From Muscardinus avellanarius (lineage: Eukaryota > Chordata > Mammalia > Rodentia > Gliridae): DNA of 64,000 bases. The position numbers and the translations under genes were made by a program. Positions 11,429 through 24,300 of this stretch are shown here, in pieces (positions within the stretch are counted from its first letter, which is position 1; each line of letters starts with the position of its first letter). Location of the stretch: contig OY726560.1 in assembly GCA_963383645.1 (NCBI GenBank), forward strand, positions 155,596,488-155,660,487, given 5' to 3'. Below the pieces are notes generated by a model. It saw only the letters and a program-made list of their open reading frames with translations. It was not told the DNA's origin and searched no databases.

Positions 11429-11626
11429 TTTTTTTTTTTTTTTTCTGGCGGTACTTGGGTTCCTGGAAACCCTTCTACCTCTGGGCTACACTCCCAGACC
11501 TATTTAAAAAAAAATTTTTTTTTTTTTAAAATTTGGAAACAGGGTCTCCTAAGCCAGTGAGGCACAATCCTCCTGTCTCTACCTCCCAAGCGCGGGGATT
11601 ACAAGCGTGTGCCACCACGCCCGGCC
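11429..11626 (-). repeat. B1-dID SINE, type 3
   Basis: GTTCCTGGAAACCC variant, with poly-A/T expansion in the middle linker and a further small deletion (ccagtgaggcacaatcc). Confidence 0.8.
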
Positions 11627-11633
11627 TCATCAC

Positions 11634-11805
11634 CTTTTTTAAAGGTGGTACTGGGGATTCATTAACTCATTCTTTCTACCTCGGAGCTATTTTATTTATT
11701 TTGATGTTGCTGAGGGTCTCATTACATTTTGCAAGTCCTTCAACTTGCAGTTCTGTCTCAGCCTCCCACATACTGGATTACAGGTGTTTACCACCACGCC
11801 CAGCT
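11634..11805 (-). repeat. B1-dID SINE, diverged
   Basis: Head-to-tail with the previous copy. Confidence 0.65.
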
Positions 11806-11859
11806 CAATTACTCTTAAATTGTTTCAAATCTACAAATGGTGTAGAAAACTCAGCAATT

Positions 11860-12069
11860 TTTAAAAAATGGGTCCTGGGATGGAACCTAAGGGTATTCAA
11901 CCTCTGAGCTAAAACACCCCCTGTCCTATTTTTCATTCTTTATTTTGAAACAGGGTCTCACTAAGTTGCAAAGGGCCTCACTAAGTAGCTGAGGCTGTCT
12001 GAACTGTGATCCTCCTGTCTCAGCCTCCCGAATGCTGGAATTACAAGCATGCGCCCCCCATGCCTGGCT
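11860..12069 (-). repeat. B1-dID SINE, type 1
   Basis: Complete. Confidence 0.8.
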
Positions 12070-12179
12070 TAGCTCAGCATTTCTTAAGAATGCCATGTAA
12101 AGGGCAGAAGTAGCCCAGCACCAGCTGGAAGCGTGTCACTCTCTTTTTGGTGTCTGCAGTCAAGATTAACACAGGGTCA

Positions 12180-12376
12180 GCTGGGCATGGTGGCGCATGC
12201 TTGTAATCCCCCCGCACTTGGGAGGCGGAGACAGGAGGATTACGCAGGTTCGAAGTCAGCTGTGCTGGCTTAAGAGACCCTGTTTCCAAATAAAAGTATA
12301 AAATAGGTCTGGGAGTATAGCCCGGAGGTAGAAGGGCTTCCAGGAACCCCAGTACCACCCCCCCCCCAAAAAAAAA
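12180..12376 (+). repeat. B1-dID SINE, type 3
   Basis: Sense copy with GGGCTTCCAGGAACCCC. Flanking repeats TTAACACAGGGTCAG (12167-12181) and TTAACACAGGGTCAG (12377-12391) are a clear target-site duplication. Confidence 0.9.
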
Positions 12377-12730
12377 TTAACACAGGGTCAGAGCAGGGGC
12401 CCAGGTGTTGTGTGTAACATTCAGGTTCTCATGCCAGTTTACTGATCCTCTGAGCAGTTATTGTGGTCTAATAGTTCCTCTAAAGCTTGTCAGAACTTGG
12501 AGCCAACCTAATAGTGAGGTAAGTGCCTGCTACGCAGTCCTTTTTCTGGAGAAAATTTTTAAAAAGGGAGGGAAATACTAATTTTTCTTATATTCTTTAG
12601 GACATTATTTAATACTCCAGGACCCAGGAAGCATAGAGAAATATTTAAAGAGTTTGGAGTGAATGTTACAGGCTTGTACCTTTTGAAGAAAAGCAAAATT
12701 AAATGCTTCTCTCTCTAACCCTTGTTTTAG

Positions 12731-12918
12731 GAGTTGTAGAAGGTGATTTAGCTGCCATAGAAGCATACAAGTCCTCAGGAGGAGACATCGCACGCCAGCT
12801 CACTGCAGATGAAGTGCGCTTGCTGAACCGCCCTTCTGCTTTTGATGTAGGCTACACCTTGGTACACCTGGCTATTCGTTTTCAGAGGCAGGATATGCTA
12901 GCAATATTGCTTACCGAG
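12731..12918 (+). CDS. ZRANB1: ZRANB1 coding exon 2 (AnkUBD)
   Basis: The exon starts after a TTTTAG acceptor and ends at GAG before gtgagt. It begins in codon phase 1 (the first base of Gly272 is in the previous exon) and ends in phase 0. The reading VVEGDLAAIEAYKSSGGDIA, continuing to LAILLTE, is the ankyrin-repeat ubiquitin-binding domain that helps TRABID choose K29/K33 chains. There are no frame breaks. Confidence 0.96.
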
Positions 12919-15326
12919 GTGAGTGGTATTTGGTCATGTGTTCTTTTAAAGAAATGTGCCCCCCCTCCCTTAAGAATCACATTAAAGAGACTCCAACAGT
13001 ATAGTTTTTAAGGGTATATCCCCACCTCCCCCTGCTCTTGAAAGGAGGAGTTTCTGTGTTGCTCAGGTGGGCCTTGAACTCCTGTGCTCGGACTCCTGGG
13101 TAACCGAGATTATAGTCACACACCATTGCCCCCAGCAGTATGTATTTTAAAATCAGACAGTTTGATATAATGCTTGAATCTTTGTTTATTTAAAAAAAAA
13201 CACTAGAATTTATCTGTTTTTTCACTTATTTATTTATTTATTTACTTATTTATTTATTTATTTATTTTGCGGGTCTGGGGATGGAATCCAGGGGCATTCG
13301 ACCTCTGAGCTACACCCTCTGCCCTATTTTTATTTATTTTTGAAACAGGGTCTCATTAAGTTGCAGAGGGCCTCACTAAGTAGCTGAGGCTGTCTGCAAA
13401 CTGCGGTCCTTCGGTCTCAACCTCCGAATGCTGGGATTACAAGCGTGCCCACCACGCCCGGCTTCATTCAGTTATTTAACTAACATATTTATTAGTTTCA
13501 TTGATTCTTTCAAAGAAACTAGGATTTATTTTTATTCATGTAACTAACAAATATTAGTGAAGTTCAGTGTTTCTTTTAAACTAGGATTTATCTGTTTTTC
13601 ATAGTTACTCAGCTACCAGATATCAAGCACAATGCTATATTGCAGAACTGTGCTTGTGAAGATGTTGGCTCTGCCTTTAGTCAAGTCTTCAGAAAAGCAG
13701 GAGTCAGCCATGTGATTTGGGCCAGGGAGAAGGAAGTTGAGGAAAGCACTGGTGCAGATTTCAGAATATATGGTATTTGTGGTCAGCTCAAGGGCTGGCA
13801 GGTAACTACACGACTGAGGTGGTTAGGAACAAGAGAAAGGAGAAGTGAGAGATGAGCAGGCCTTCTGAATAAGGCGTTTGAAGACTCTCTCGAGGGAGGA
13901 CATCTCTTAGGTGTCCAGGAGGTTTGAAATTATTTTGAGGGCACTGAAAGGTTTCATATGCAGGAGCAAAGGAATGACAAGAGCAGATTGTGTTTTGGGT
14001 GCTATGCTTTGGGGTAAGCCTGGTTAGAAAGCATTGTGAGAGGCTGAGGAGGATCACAGGTTCAAGGACAGTCTCAGCAATTTAGTGAGACTCAGAAACC
14101 TAGCAAGACCTTGTTTCAAAACAAAAGATAGGGTGCAGCTCAAAGGTAAGATGCCCCTGGGTTCAAACCCCAGGAACACACATGAATGCACGCACGCACG
14201 CACTCCAGTGATGTTGGCCAGAATCCTGTCCAAAAGTTGGAAATGGAAAGAAGGCTGGTTCGAGAGAGGTAGACAGACTCAGAGGAAGGGAAGGTTTAGA
14301 GATAGGGAGATGAAAGCAGTAGGCAGCTCACTGCATGTGAGGGAGAAGAGCAGCATTGAAAGAGAGCCTTGTGATTGGAGGGTCGGGTACCTGCAGGTGG
14401 GGTGGAAAGTTAGAGGTGGTTAGGTGGAGTCTAGTGTCTGCGGTCTGACTGCATTTGCATTGTGTTGATGGTGGTGTAGTTGCTGGTGGTGGCAGAGACA
14501 GGATGAAGAGAAGGCGACTGTGAGGCAGGGTTAAAGTTTTCAGAGGTTCTCCTCAGGCTGGTAGAGGGCAGGACAGAGCTCCAAAGGGGTTGTCAGACTC
14601 CTAAGAGCAGTCTGGGGACTACTAGTGGGATGATACTATAGTACTGCTGTGTTATTACGTAGGCTTAAGAGTTAGCAGCACAAGAAAGGCTTAGCTGTCA
14701 TGGCTAAGGTGTCATGAGGTTGCAGTCATGTTGTGGCTGGGCCCCACTGGGGCTGCAGGGCCTGTTTCCAACTCACCTCCCGTGCTGTTGGCAAGAGGCT
14801 TCATTCCCTTGTCAGATGGGCTTGTCCAGTGCTGCTCACGATGTGAGGCAGCTTGTTTAGCCTAGAAAAAATGGCTTGAGCAGAAGAACTGAGGCATTGT
14901 GGTACATGCCTGTCATCCCAGTTCCCAGGAAGAGGAGGAGAGCGAGCCAAGTGAGGCTGTGGTGCTTCTTATGAGCCAATGAGGAAGCAGCATACTCCTG
15001 CTTTTGCTCTCGTCAGTGGAACATGCAGACCAGCCCTGGTATACAGCATGGAAGAGGCGGAGGGGAACTGTTCAGGTCAAGAACACACTGGTGATGGAAT
15101 TAGGCTTTACAGAGTAGGTGCTCCGGTGTCCACTTCAGAGGCCAGTATGGTGGTGGAGAGAGTGTGAGTCTTGCCTAAGGGGATGTGTATGCAGAGAAAG
15201 CACAGAGCAATTGTAGTTAAGCTGTCCATGTTCCATAGATGACAATATCATACAATTCATTTATTTACTTTGTGGTACTGGGGATTGAACAGGGATCCCA
15301 TTCGCTCCTGGAAGACTTTAGGAAGG

Positions 15327-15362
<36 letters not shown>

Positions 15363-18300
15363 CTACCTCAGCCGACTGGCTCAGTCAAGATTGGCATCAG
15401 ACTTATTCACAAGGATATACTCACCTTTGAGTTCAACATTTTCTGTATGTAGGTTTCTTGAGCTCTACATGTGGAATACAACTGAAATGTAAGGGTAATA
15501 GTGTTTAAGAAGAGAGTAGAGCTGGGTGTGGTGACTCATGCTTGCAATTCCAGCCCTTGGGAGGCTGAGACAGGAGAATTGCATAGGTTTGAAACCAGCC
15601 TTAGCTACTGAGGCTCTCAGCAACCTAGAGCCTTGTTTCCAAATAAAGTATTAAATGGGTCTGGGACTGTAGCCTGGAGGTGAAAGCCACTGGGGTCCGT
15701 CCCCAGTACCATTAAAAAAAATAATAATAAAAAAGGAAGAAAGTTTTAGCTCTCCATGGCTTGTTGTATTTACTTAGAGTCCTCTACTGTAATTGTTTAC
15801 TACAGTGATTGTGTCTCCTGTGTCAGACTGAACTTTAACATTTGTCTGTTTTTTAACTTAGAGATGACAAATGCTTTAAAAAAACTAAGAATGGTAACAT
15901 AGGCGGAGGAGAGAAGGGCTTGAGGCCCATGGAAATAACCACTTAGACATCATGGTTTTTTTTTTTTTAATTTTTTATTGGTGCACTGTATTCATACATC
16001 ATAGTGGGATACAAAAAACTTTTGTAGACATACATGTACACATCGCCCAGTCAGCCCCCACCGGATCCCCACCCAATTCCCTCCCCATCCCTCCTTCCCA
16101 TGCTTGGTTTAGTGGTTGACATCTAGTATTATAGCAATTTATCCAAAATTAAAAATGATAATCTCACATAACAGTTTCGTTTGTCTAATACCAAGCTTTT
16201 GATAACTTAAAGATGACATTTCAACATTTCTTTTTGCTTTCTTTCTTAACAGAGAATATTTTTTTCTTTTTTTTTTTTTTAGGTGAAACGATCATATATT
16301 TATATATTTATTTTTCAGAAAATATCTATCCTAATATGGAATATGGACTCTAGATACCCAAAACGATCTCGAAAAAGAACAAAGCTAGAAGATATATATT
16401 TTCTGATTTCAAACCATATAAAGCTACAATAATTGAAACAGTGTAGTACTGTTCTAAAGGCAGATATATAAACCATTGGAGTTAAATAAAAGCCTAGAGA
16501 CAAATTCTTCCCTATATTGTCAAGTTATTTTTGACAAGGTTTCCATGAACATTTGGTGGAGGAAATAATAATCTTTTAACTAAATATTGTTGAAAAATAA
16601 TTACATGAAAAAGAATAAAATTGGACCCATACCTAATCCCATATACAAATATTAACTCAAAATAGACCTAAATATAAATCTTAAGACTATAAACTTTTAG
16701 AAGAAAATCTGGGTCATTAAACCTCACAACATTGAAATTGGCAGTGATTTCTTGGATATGATTTCAGTGGCACAGGCAACAGAAGGGTATACAAACTCCC
16801 TAAAAAATAAAATATTGTATATCCAAAGACAGTGTAAACAGAGTTAAGTTACTGATAGAATGGGATAAAATATTTCCAAATGCTATATCTGAAGGTATAT
16901 TAATATTCCAACTAGAAATCCTAATAATTAGCAACAATAAAAGCAAACAATACAATTTAGAGATAGGTATAAGACTAACATAAATAATGAATCTCCACAG
17001 ATAACCAATCTTAGTTGTCTGTTGGATGGAAAATCTTGTTTCTCTGGTTCTGGTGTGTGTTACCTATTTCTTCTTTGTAGTTAATCTCTTTGAGTATTTT
17101 CTCTAGCGCTGGGTTTGAAGACATAAATTCCTTCAGTTTCTGTTTGTCATGGAAGCTTCTTATTTCTCCATCTAATTTGATAGAAAGTTTTGCTAGGTAG
17201 GAAATTTTTGGCTGGAAGTTGTTTTCTTTCAGAGTTTGGAATATGTTACTCCAAGCCCTTCTGGGTCTCATGACTTGGTTTGGGAAGTCTGGAGTGATTC
17301 TAATTGGTTTGCCTCTGAATGTCACTTGGCCCTTTGTTTTTGTTGCCTTGAAGATTCTCTGCTTGGCTTCCACATTGGTCATTTTGACAATTATGTGGCG
17401 TGGGGATCCTCTTCTCCGATCCTGTCTAAAGGGATTTCTATAATTTTCCTGAACCTGTGTATCGACCTCTTGTTCTATGTTTGGAAAATTTTCTGCTATT
17501 ACTTCCTTGAAGAGATTATTGATCCCTTTGGTTTCACCTTCTTTTTCCCTCCTCTATTCCAATTATTCTTAGATTAGCTCTCTTAAAATGGGCCCATGTT
17601 TCTTCAGTGTCCGATTCCTGCTGTCAGATATTTTTTTCTAGATTAGAAACTATGCGTTCATTTTGGGAGTGATCATCTTCTAAGAGCGAGATTCTATTCT
17701 CCATGTGGTCTAATCAGTTGTTTGTACTTTGAATTGAGGCCTTTACTTCATTAATTGCATCCTTTATCTCTTTTTGGCTCTCTCTGAGTTCTTTTCGAAA
17801 CACCTCTATTATTTCTACAGTTATTTTCCTTATTTGATCTTCTAGAAATCTCTGAATTTCTTTTTTATCGGGTTCTGATGTTGTGGGGTTGTGGGCATTC
17901 ATTGCTCTATTGTTATTCCTCTTTCCCATGATTTCGGAAGTTTGTGCCTTCTCTGGGTTCTTCCCTTGGGTCACTACGACTTCACTTAAGATGCTCTGGA
18001 TCTCGAGTCTGTGGTATCTCAGACCTCACTACTCCTTTACTGGGTTGTATTGCAGAGTCTCAGACCCAGGGAGTCTATAGAGGCTGCTTTAGACTATGGG
18101 GGGGGGGTGCCAGGTTGGGTGTTCTCCTATGGTGTGATATCTCTGCCACCGCCACTCCCCTACTGGGTCAAGTCCCTGGGAGTCAGTACTGGGATTTCTC
18201 CTCTGGGACCCGCAATTTGACTCACTGTTGTTGAGTATGCAGATGGAGCTGTAGTGGACTCGGTGAATTCGCTGCTGCTGCCGCCGCCGGTGGCAATATG

Positions 18301-21300
18301 GCACTGCTGCTACACCCTCGGCCGTGAGGCTGGCATATTTCTTCTCTGGTTTTGAGCTCCGCTCTTGAGTCCCTGCAGCGTGTGCTGAGCCCAGCCACTG
18401 TGAGCTTTAGACGCTCCCTGTGCCGAAAAATCTGCTGAATCCCGACGGGCAATCCGCAGCGGCTTACCTCGGCTCGCTGCCCGCCGCTCCTCTCTGGAGC
18501 CTGGTGGGCTGTTGAGTGCATTGGTCTGTAGCCGTAGCCGTCCGGTGAATTCGCCGCTGCCGCCGGCAGTAAGGTGCTGCTGCTGTGTTCTCGGCCGTGA
18601 GGCCGGCGTATCTCCTTTGTGGCTCTGAGCTCCATTCTGAGACCCCCTCCTCTCTGGGGCTGGTGATTTTTTTGTTTCTCTGGTGATGGTGTTTTCTGGC
18701 TATGAAAGATGCTGATCTTGTGGTAATAGAGATTGGTTGTTAGTGGGGCTCTTAAGCCCCGCTTTTCTCGGTTGCCATCTTCCCGGAAGTCTTGACATGT
18801 TTTCTTTGTCTATGTCAGGGTACTTCAGACACATGGAAGAAAAGCATTTGCGGTTTTATCTATGAACTGGAATTCTTTTTTTTTTTTTTTTTTTTAAATA
18901 TTTTAGCCGGGCATGGTAGTGCACGCTTGTAATCCCAACATTAAGGAGGCTGAGACAGAAGGATCGCGGTTCGAGGAGAGCCTCAGATACTTACTGAGGC
19001 CCTTTGCAATTCAGTGAGACCCTGTTTCAAAATTAAGAATAAAAAATAGGGCTGGACCTGTACCTCAGAGAGAATGCCCCTGGGTTCCACCCCCAGTACT
19101 GCAAAAAAAAAAGTTTTAATTAGGAGCGTGATGATTAGTTAAACTATAGGTTTATGCCTTTTTTCACTTTCTTATGATGTGTTTATGAACAATAGCCTTT
19201 TATATAGATTTTCATGTGGAGTCGGGCGTGGTGGTGCACGCTTGTAATCCCAACACTTGGGAGGCGGAGACAGGAGGATTGCACAGGTTCGAAGCCACCC
19301 TCAGCTACTTAGTGAGGCTCTCAGCAACTTAGTCTCTTGTTTCCAAATAAAGTATAAAAAAATAGCCGGGTGTGGTGGCGTACGCTTGTAACCCCAGCAT
19401 TCAGGAGGCTGAGACCAGAGGATCGCGGTTCGCGGACAGCTTCAGCTACTTAGTGAGGCCCCTCTGCAACTCAGGGAGACCCAGTTTCAAAATAAAGAAT
19501 AAAGTATAAAAAATAGGTCTGGGAGTATAGCCTGGAGGTAGAAAAGCTCCTGGGTTCTACCCCTAGTACCCCCCCCACACACACACACAATTTTAATGTG
19601 CATCTTTGATTATTTCCTTGGGATAAATAAAAAGAGTAAAATTTACTAAATCAGGGCAAAACATTTTTATGGCTGTTTCCTGAAAGGTTATGATAAAATA
19701 CACTTCCACTAGTAAAGAAATAATACCAATACATTCAACCTCTAAGCTGCATCCTCAGCCCAGTTTAATTTTTTATTTTGAAATAGGTTCTCACTAAGTT
19801 GCTGAGGCTGGTATCAAACCTGCAATCCTCTCAGCCTTCCAAGTACTAGGATTATAAGCTTTTGCTACCATGCCTGTCTACACCAACACAACATTAAAAA
19901 AAAAAAAGCAACAACTTTGAGTTACTTTGAGTTATTGAGATGTTGCTAGTTTTTTTAAATGCTGTTGTGGGCCAGGCGTGGTGGCACAGGCTTGTAATCC
20001 CAGCATTTGGGAGGCTAAGACAGGAGGATTAAGGTTCGAGGATAGCCTCAGGTGCTTAGTCAGCCCCTTTGCAACCCCATTTCCAAATAAAGAATAAAAA
20101 AGCAGGGCTGGGGGTGTAGCTCAAAGTAGAATGTCCCTGGGTTCCATCCCCAGTACCGCCAAAAAAAAAAAGAAATAAAAAGGCTATTGTATCTTGTTTT
20201 CTTCTATGATAAATAAGATACACAGGGATTTTTTTTATGTTTTGTATTTAAGGTGTCTCAACAAGCAGCAAAATGTATTCCAGCAATGGTGTGTCCTGAA
20301 CTGACGGAACAAATCCGGAGAGAAATAGCTGCCTCTCTTCATCAGAGAAAGGGGGATTTTGCTTGCTATTTTCTAACTGACCTTGTAACATTTACATTGC
20401 CAGCAGGTAACTCCTAAATTTATGTGAAAAAGAAGTTTCTGTTTGTTAAGTTTCTATGTGCGCATGGAAGATGTGTAAGAAGACAACATTAGCTTATAAT
20501 ATGTGCATCTTAAATGACTTCATTGCTTTATTTATGCTTGAAGTGTGACCAGTCCAAGAGCTACTTGTAAAGAAATGCTTTAGTTATCAGAAGATAGTAA
20601 TCGATTTCTTTGTGGGCCTCAGATATTTTTTAAAAAAATCTGCCCATTTAATTTTCTCTTTGGTTTTATTTTAGAATATTCTCTCTTTTTTTGGTCTTCT
20701 ATTTTTAATTTTCCTTTTTTTGTGTGTCTATTTACCTTTTTTTTTTTTTTTTTTTGGGTGGTACTGGGGTTCCTGGAAGCCCTTCTACCTCCAGGTTACA
20801 CTCCCAGACACCTGTTTTATACTTCTTTTAAATTTGGAAACAGGGTCTCCTAAGCCAGCGTGGCTGGCTTCAAAGCTGTGCCATCCTCCTGTCTCTGCCT
20901 CCCAATGCGGGGATCACAAGTGTGCGCCACCACGCCCGGCTGTGTCTGTTACCTTTAATTAACAAAGGAAACCACATAGATGTTTGGGTAGATTTAGGTT
21001 ACTTGAATTAATGTTACTTATACTCTGAAGGTGTCAAGAGTATAATTCACTAATTACATTGATTTTTACTATGTTTGTTTTTCCATTAGTTGGTAGCTAA
21101 GATACCTTCCCGGATGTTTTTTGTCAGTTGGCACATATAAATACACCTCTTAAGCTTCCATCTGTGATCTGAGGTTTTTTTTTAAATTGTTGTTTTTTTT
21201 TTTTTTTTTTTTTTGTAGTACTGGAGTTTGAACCCAGAGGCATTCTGCCTTTGATCTACACCCTGAATCCAATTTTATTTCTTATTTGGAAACAGGGTCT

Positions 21301-24300
21301 CACTAGGTTGATGAGTCTCACTACTTGAGGACTACTAGTCCTCAAACCTGTAATCCTCGTCTCAGCCTCCCAAGTTCAGGGATTATATGTGTGTGCCAGC
21401 AGGTCTGGCTAGGATCTGAGAATTTTGAACTTTTATTTTCAGATATAAACAAGGACATTTATAAAAGGTAGGTGATAAATAACTAAGCCTCCTAAAATTG
21501 GAAGAAATTTAATTTGAAATGCATTTCATGTTTTTAAGCCTACCCAAGTTATGATTAGATTTTTATTTTGAATTGAAATGCCTTTTTTTTTAAAAAAAGT
21601 ATTTTTGTGATAATGTTTCTTACTCTGAGCTACTCTACCTGAGAGAGCAAATAATTGAGGAACATGACAAAAAAGACTGCCAAAAATCATGATTCATTAA
21701 CTTTTTTTTTTTTTATGTGGGTCTGGGGATGGAACCCAGGGGCATTCAACCTATGAGCTACACCTCCTGCCCTATTTTTTATTCTTTATTTTGAAACCGG
21801 GTCTCACTGAGTTGCAAAGAGCCTCACTAAGTAGCTGAGGCTGTCCGCGAACCGTGATCCTCTGGTCTCAGCCTCCCAAATGCTGGGATTACAAGCGTGC
21901 GCCACCACGCCCGGCTATGATTCATTAACTTTTATAAGAAGATTATAAAGTTTGAAAATAGCAGATCTGAGTACAGGTTGCAAGAGTGAGAAGAGAACAA
22001 ATAAAAATTTGTTTTCCTCTCTCTCCATTTCTCCCTTACTTTTTCCTTTTTTCTTTTTTTTATGGTGGTACTGGGGATTGAACCCAGAGGCAATCTACCT
22101 CTGAGCTATACCCTCAGCCCTTTTATCTTTTATTTATTTTTGTGGTACTGGGGGTGGAACTGAGGGACTTTCTACCTCTGGGCTATACTCCCCAGACCTA
22201 TTTTATACTTTATTTGGAAACAGGGTCTCACTAAATTGCTGAGAGCCTCATTGAGTAGCTGAGGCTGGCTTCGAACCTGTGTAATCCTCCTTTCTCAGCA
22301 TCCCAAGCTTTGGGATTACAAGTGTGTGCCACCACACCCAGCTTTAGCCTCAGCTCTTTTAAAAAACTTTTTTTCTCTTTTTTTTAAATAGGGTATTGCT
22401 AGACTGCTAAGAGTCTGGTTAAGTTGCTGATGCTGGTCTTGAACCAGTGATCCTCCTGTCTCACCCTCCCAAGTACTGGGATTATACTGTGCCACCATAC
22501 TTTATTATTTTTAAATAAATCAGAGTTTTGGCAATGAAATACAGAAAGGGAGTATTTTAGATCTCATATGTTACATATGCACATTAAAAGAGATTTGACA
22601 ACCTTTAATGGAAAGGGAGTTCTTTTAGAGAGCTTTACTATTAGAAGCTGGCATTAAATGTATTGAGATGAAACACAAGAATATCTTTTAAGTCTGATTT
22701 TCATTTGTAGATATAGAAGACTTGCCCCCAACAGTCCAAGAAAAATTATTTGATGAGGTGCTTGATAGAGATGTTCAAAAAGGTAAGCATATAATTTACC
22801 AGTATTATCTTTTGTGTGATTAATTAACATTTGCTTTGTTTTTTTAGGTATAGAGTAGTCTGGTGTATAATCAGCGTGCTTTGTTATTTTAAACTAAAGT
22901 TGTAAGCTGGGCACAGTGGCATGCACCTGGAATCCCAGTGCTTGTGAAAGCTGTGATGTTCAGTAGTGTCACAGGTTCGATGACAGCCTCAGTAATTTAG
23001 CAAGGTTCTCAGTAACTTAGACCTTGAGAGTGTAGCTCAGAGTTAGACCTGATTCTGGGTTCAATCCCTAGAACCAGACATACAAAGAAAAATAAAAAAT
23101 AAATAGTCATTGGGGCTAGAAGTGTAGCTTAATTGTAGAGCATTTTCCTAGCATGTATAAGGCCCTGGGTTTGTTCTCTCTACCCACTCAACCCACGCAC
23201 ACACGTGACCACCACCACCACCAAACCAAAAACCTCATTCACAGCTCTTAACTATAATAGAGTGAACAAAGATTTCAGAGTCCTACAACCTTGATTTTCT
23301 ACTCTCTAGAATGAATATATTTTTATATTAAACTATTTTATTAAATAAAAAAAGTTTTTTTTTTCATTACTAAGGATGGAGCCAGGGGCATTCTACCACT
23401 GAGTTACACCCCCAGTCCTATTTTTTATTCTTTATTTTGAAACAAGGTCTCACTGAGTTGCAAAGGGCCTCACTAAGTAGCTGAGGCTGTCTGTGAACCA
23501 CGATTCTCCTGTCTCAGCCTCCCAAATGCTGGGATTACAAGCATGCACCACCATGCCTGGGTTTAAATAAATTTATTAATAATTTGAAAACCAAATAAAT
23601 GATTCCATAGCTACAACATGTTTCAACTGTTCAAAACCCTTTTTTATTTTTTGGTGGTACTGGGGTTCCTGGAAGCCCTTCTACCTCTGGGCTACACTCC
23701 CAGACCTATTTTATACATTTTTAAATTTGGAAACAGGGTCTCTTAAGCCAGCGTGGCTGGCTTTGAACCTGCGTGATCCTCCTGTCTCCGCCTTCCAAGC
23801 GTGGGGGATCACAAGCGGACATCACTACGCCTGGCCAAAACCTATTTTTTAGTGGGTCAAATTTATTCAAATGTTTTTTAATAAATTACATGATGAGGAT
23901 TGAGCCTGTATTGATTGTTAATAAAAGCTGTATTGGCTAATTAGAATAAGCTTTCATACTTAATGCAAAACAATGAAATCCTTCTCTCTGCCTCTAAGCT
24001 GTCAGCCAAGAGCTGCAGCCAATATTGATCTTTGTCAGTATTTTAACTGGAATTTTAAAATACTAAATTCTCACAGTAGTTTAAATTAAAGTTAAGAGAA
24101 CTCTAATTACCAAGTATGCAAAAGAGTTATAGCCCAAAGTCTCCATACTTTAAAGACAAGTTTACATAATAAATAACTTCTAGCAAATGGGGATAAAAAT
24201 GGCTAAAAACTCTTCAAGGACACAGGAAGATGGTTGCAGGCCTTCTCCAAAGTGGGCACATACCATGTTACCCCTGACCTAACAAGGTAACACATCTTGG

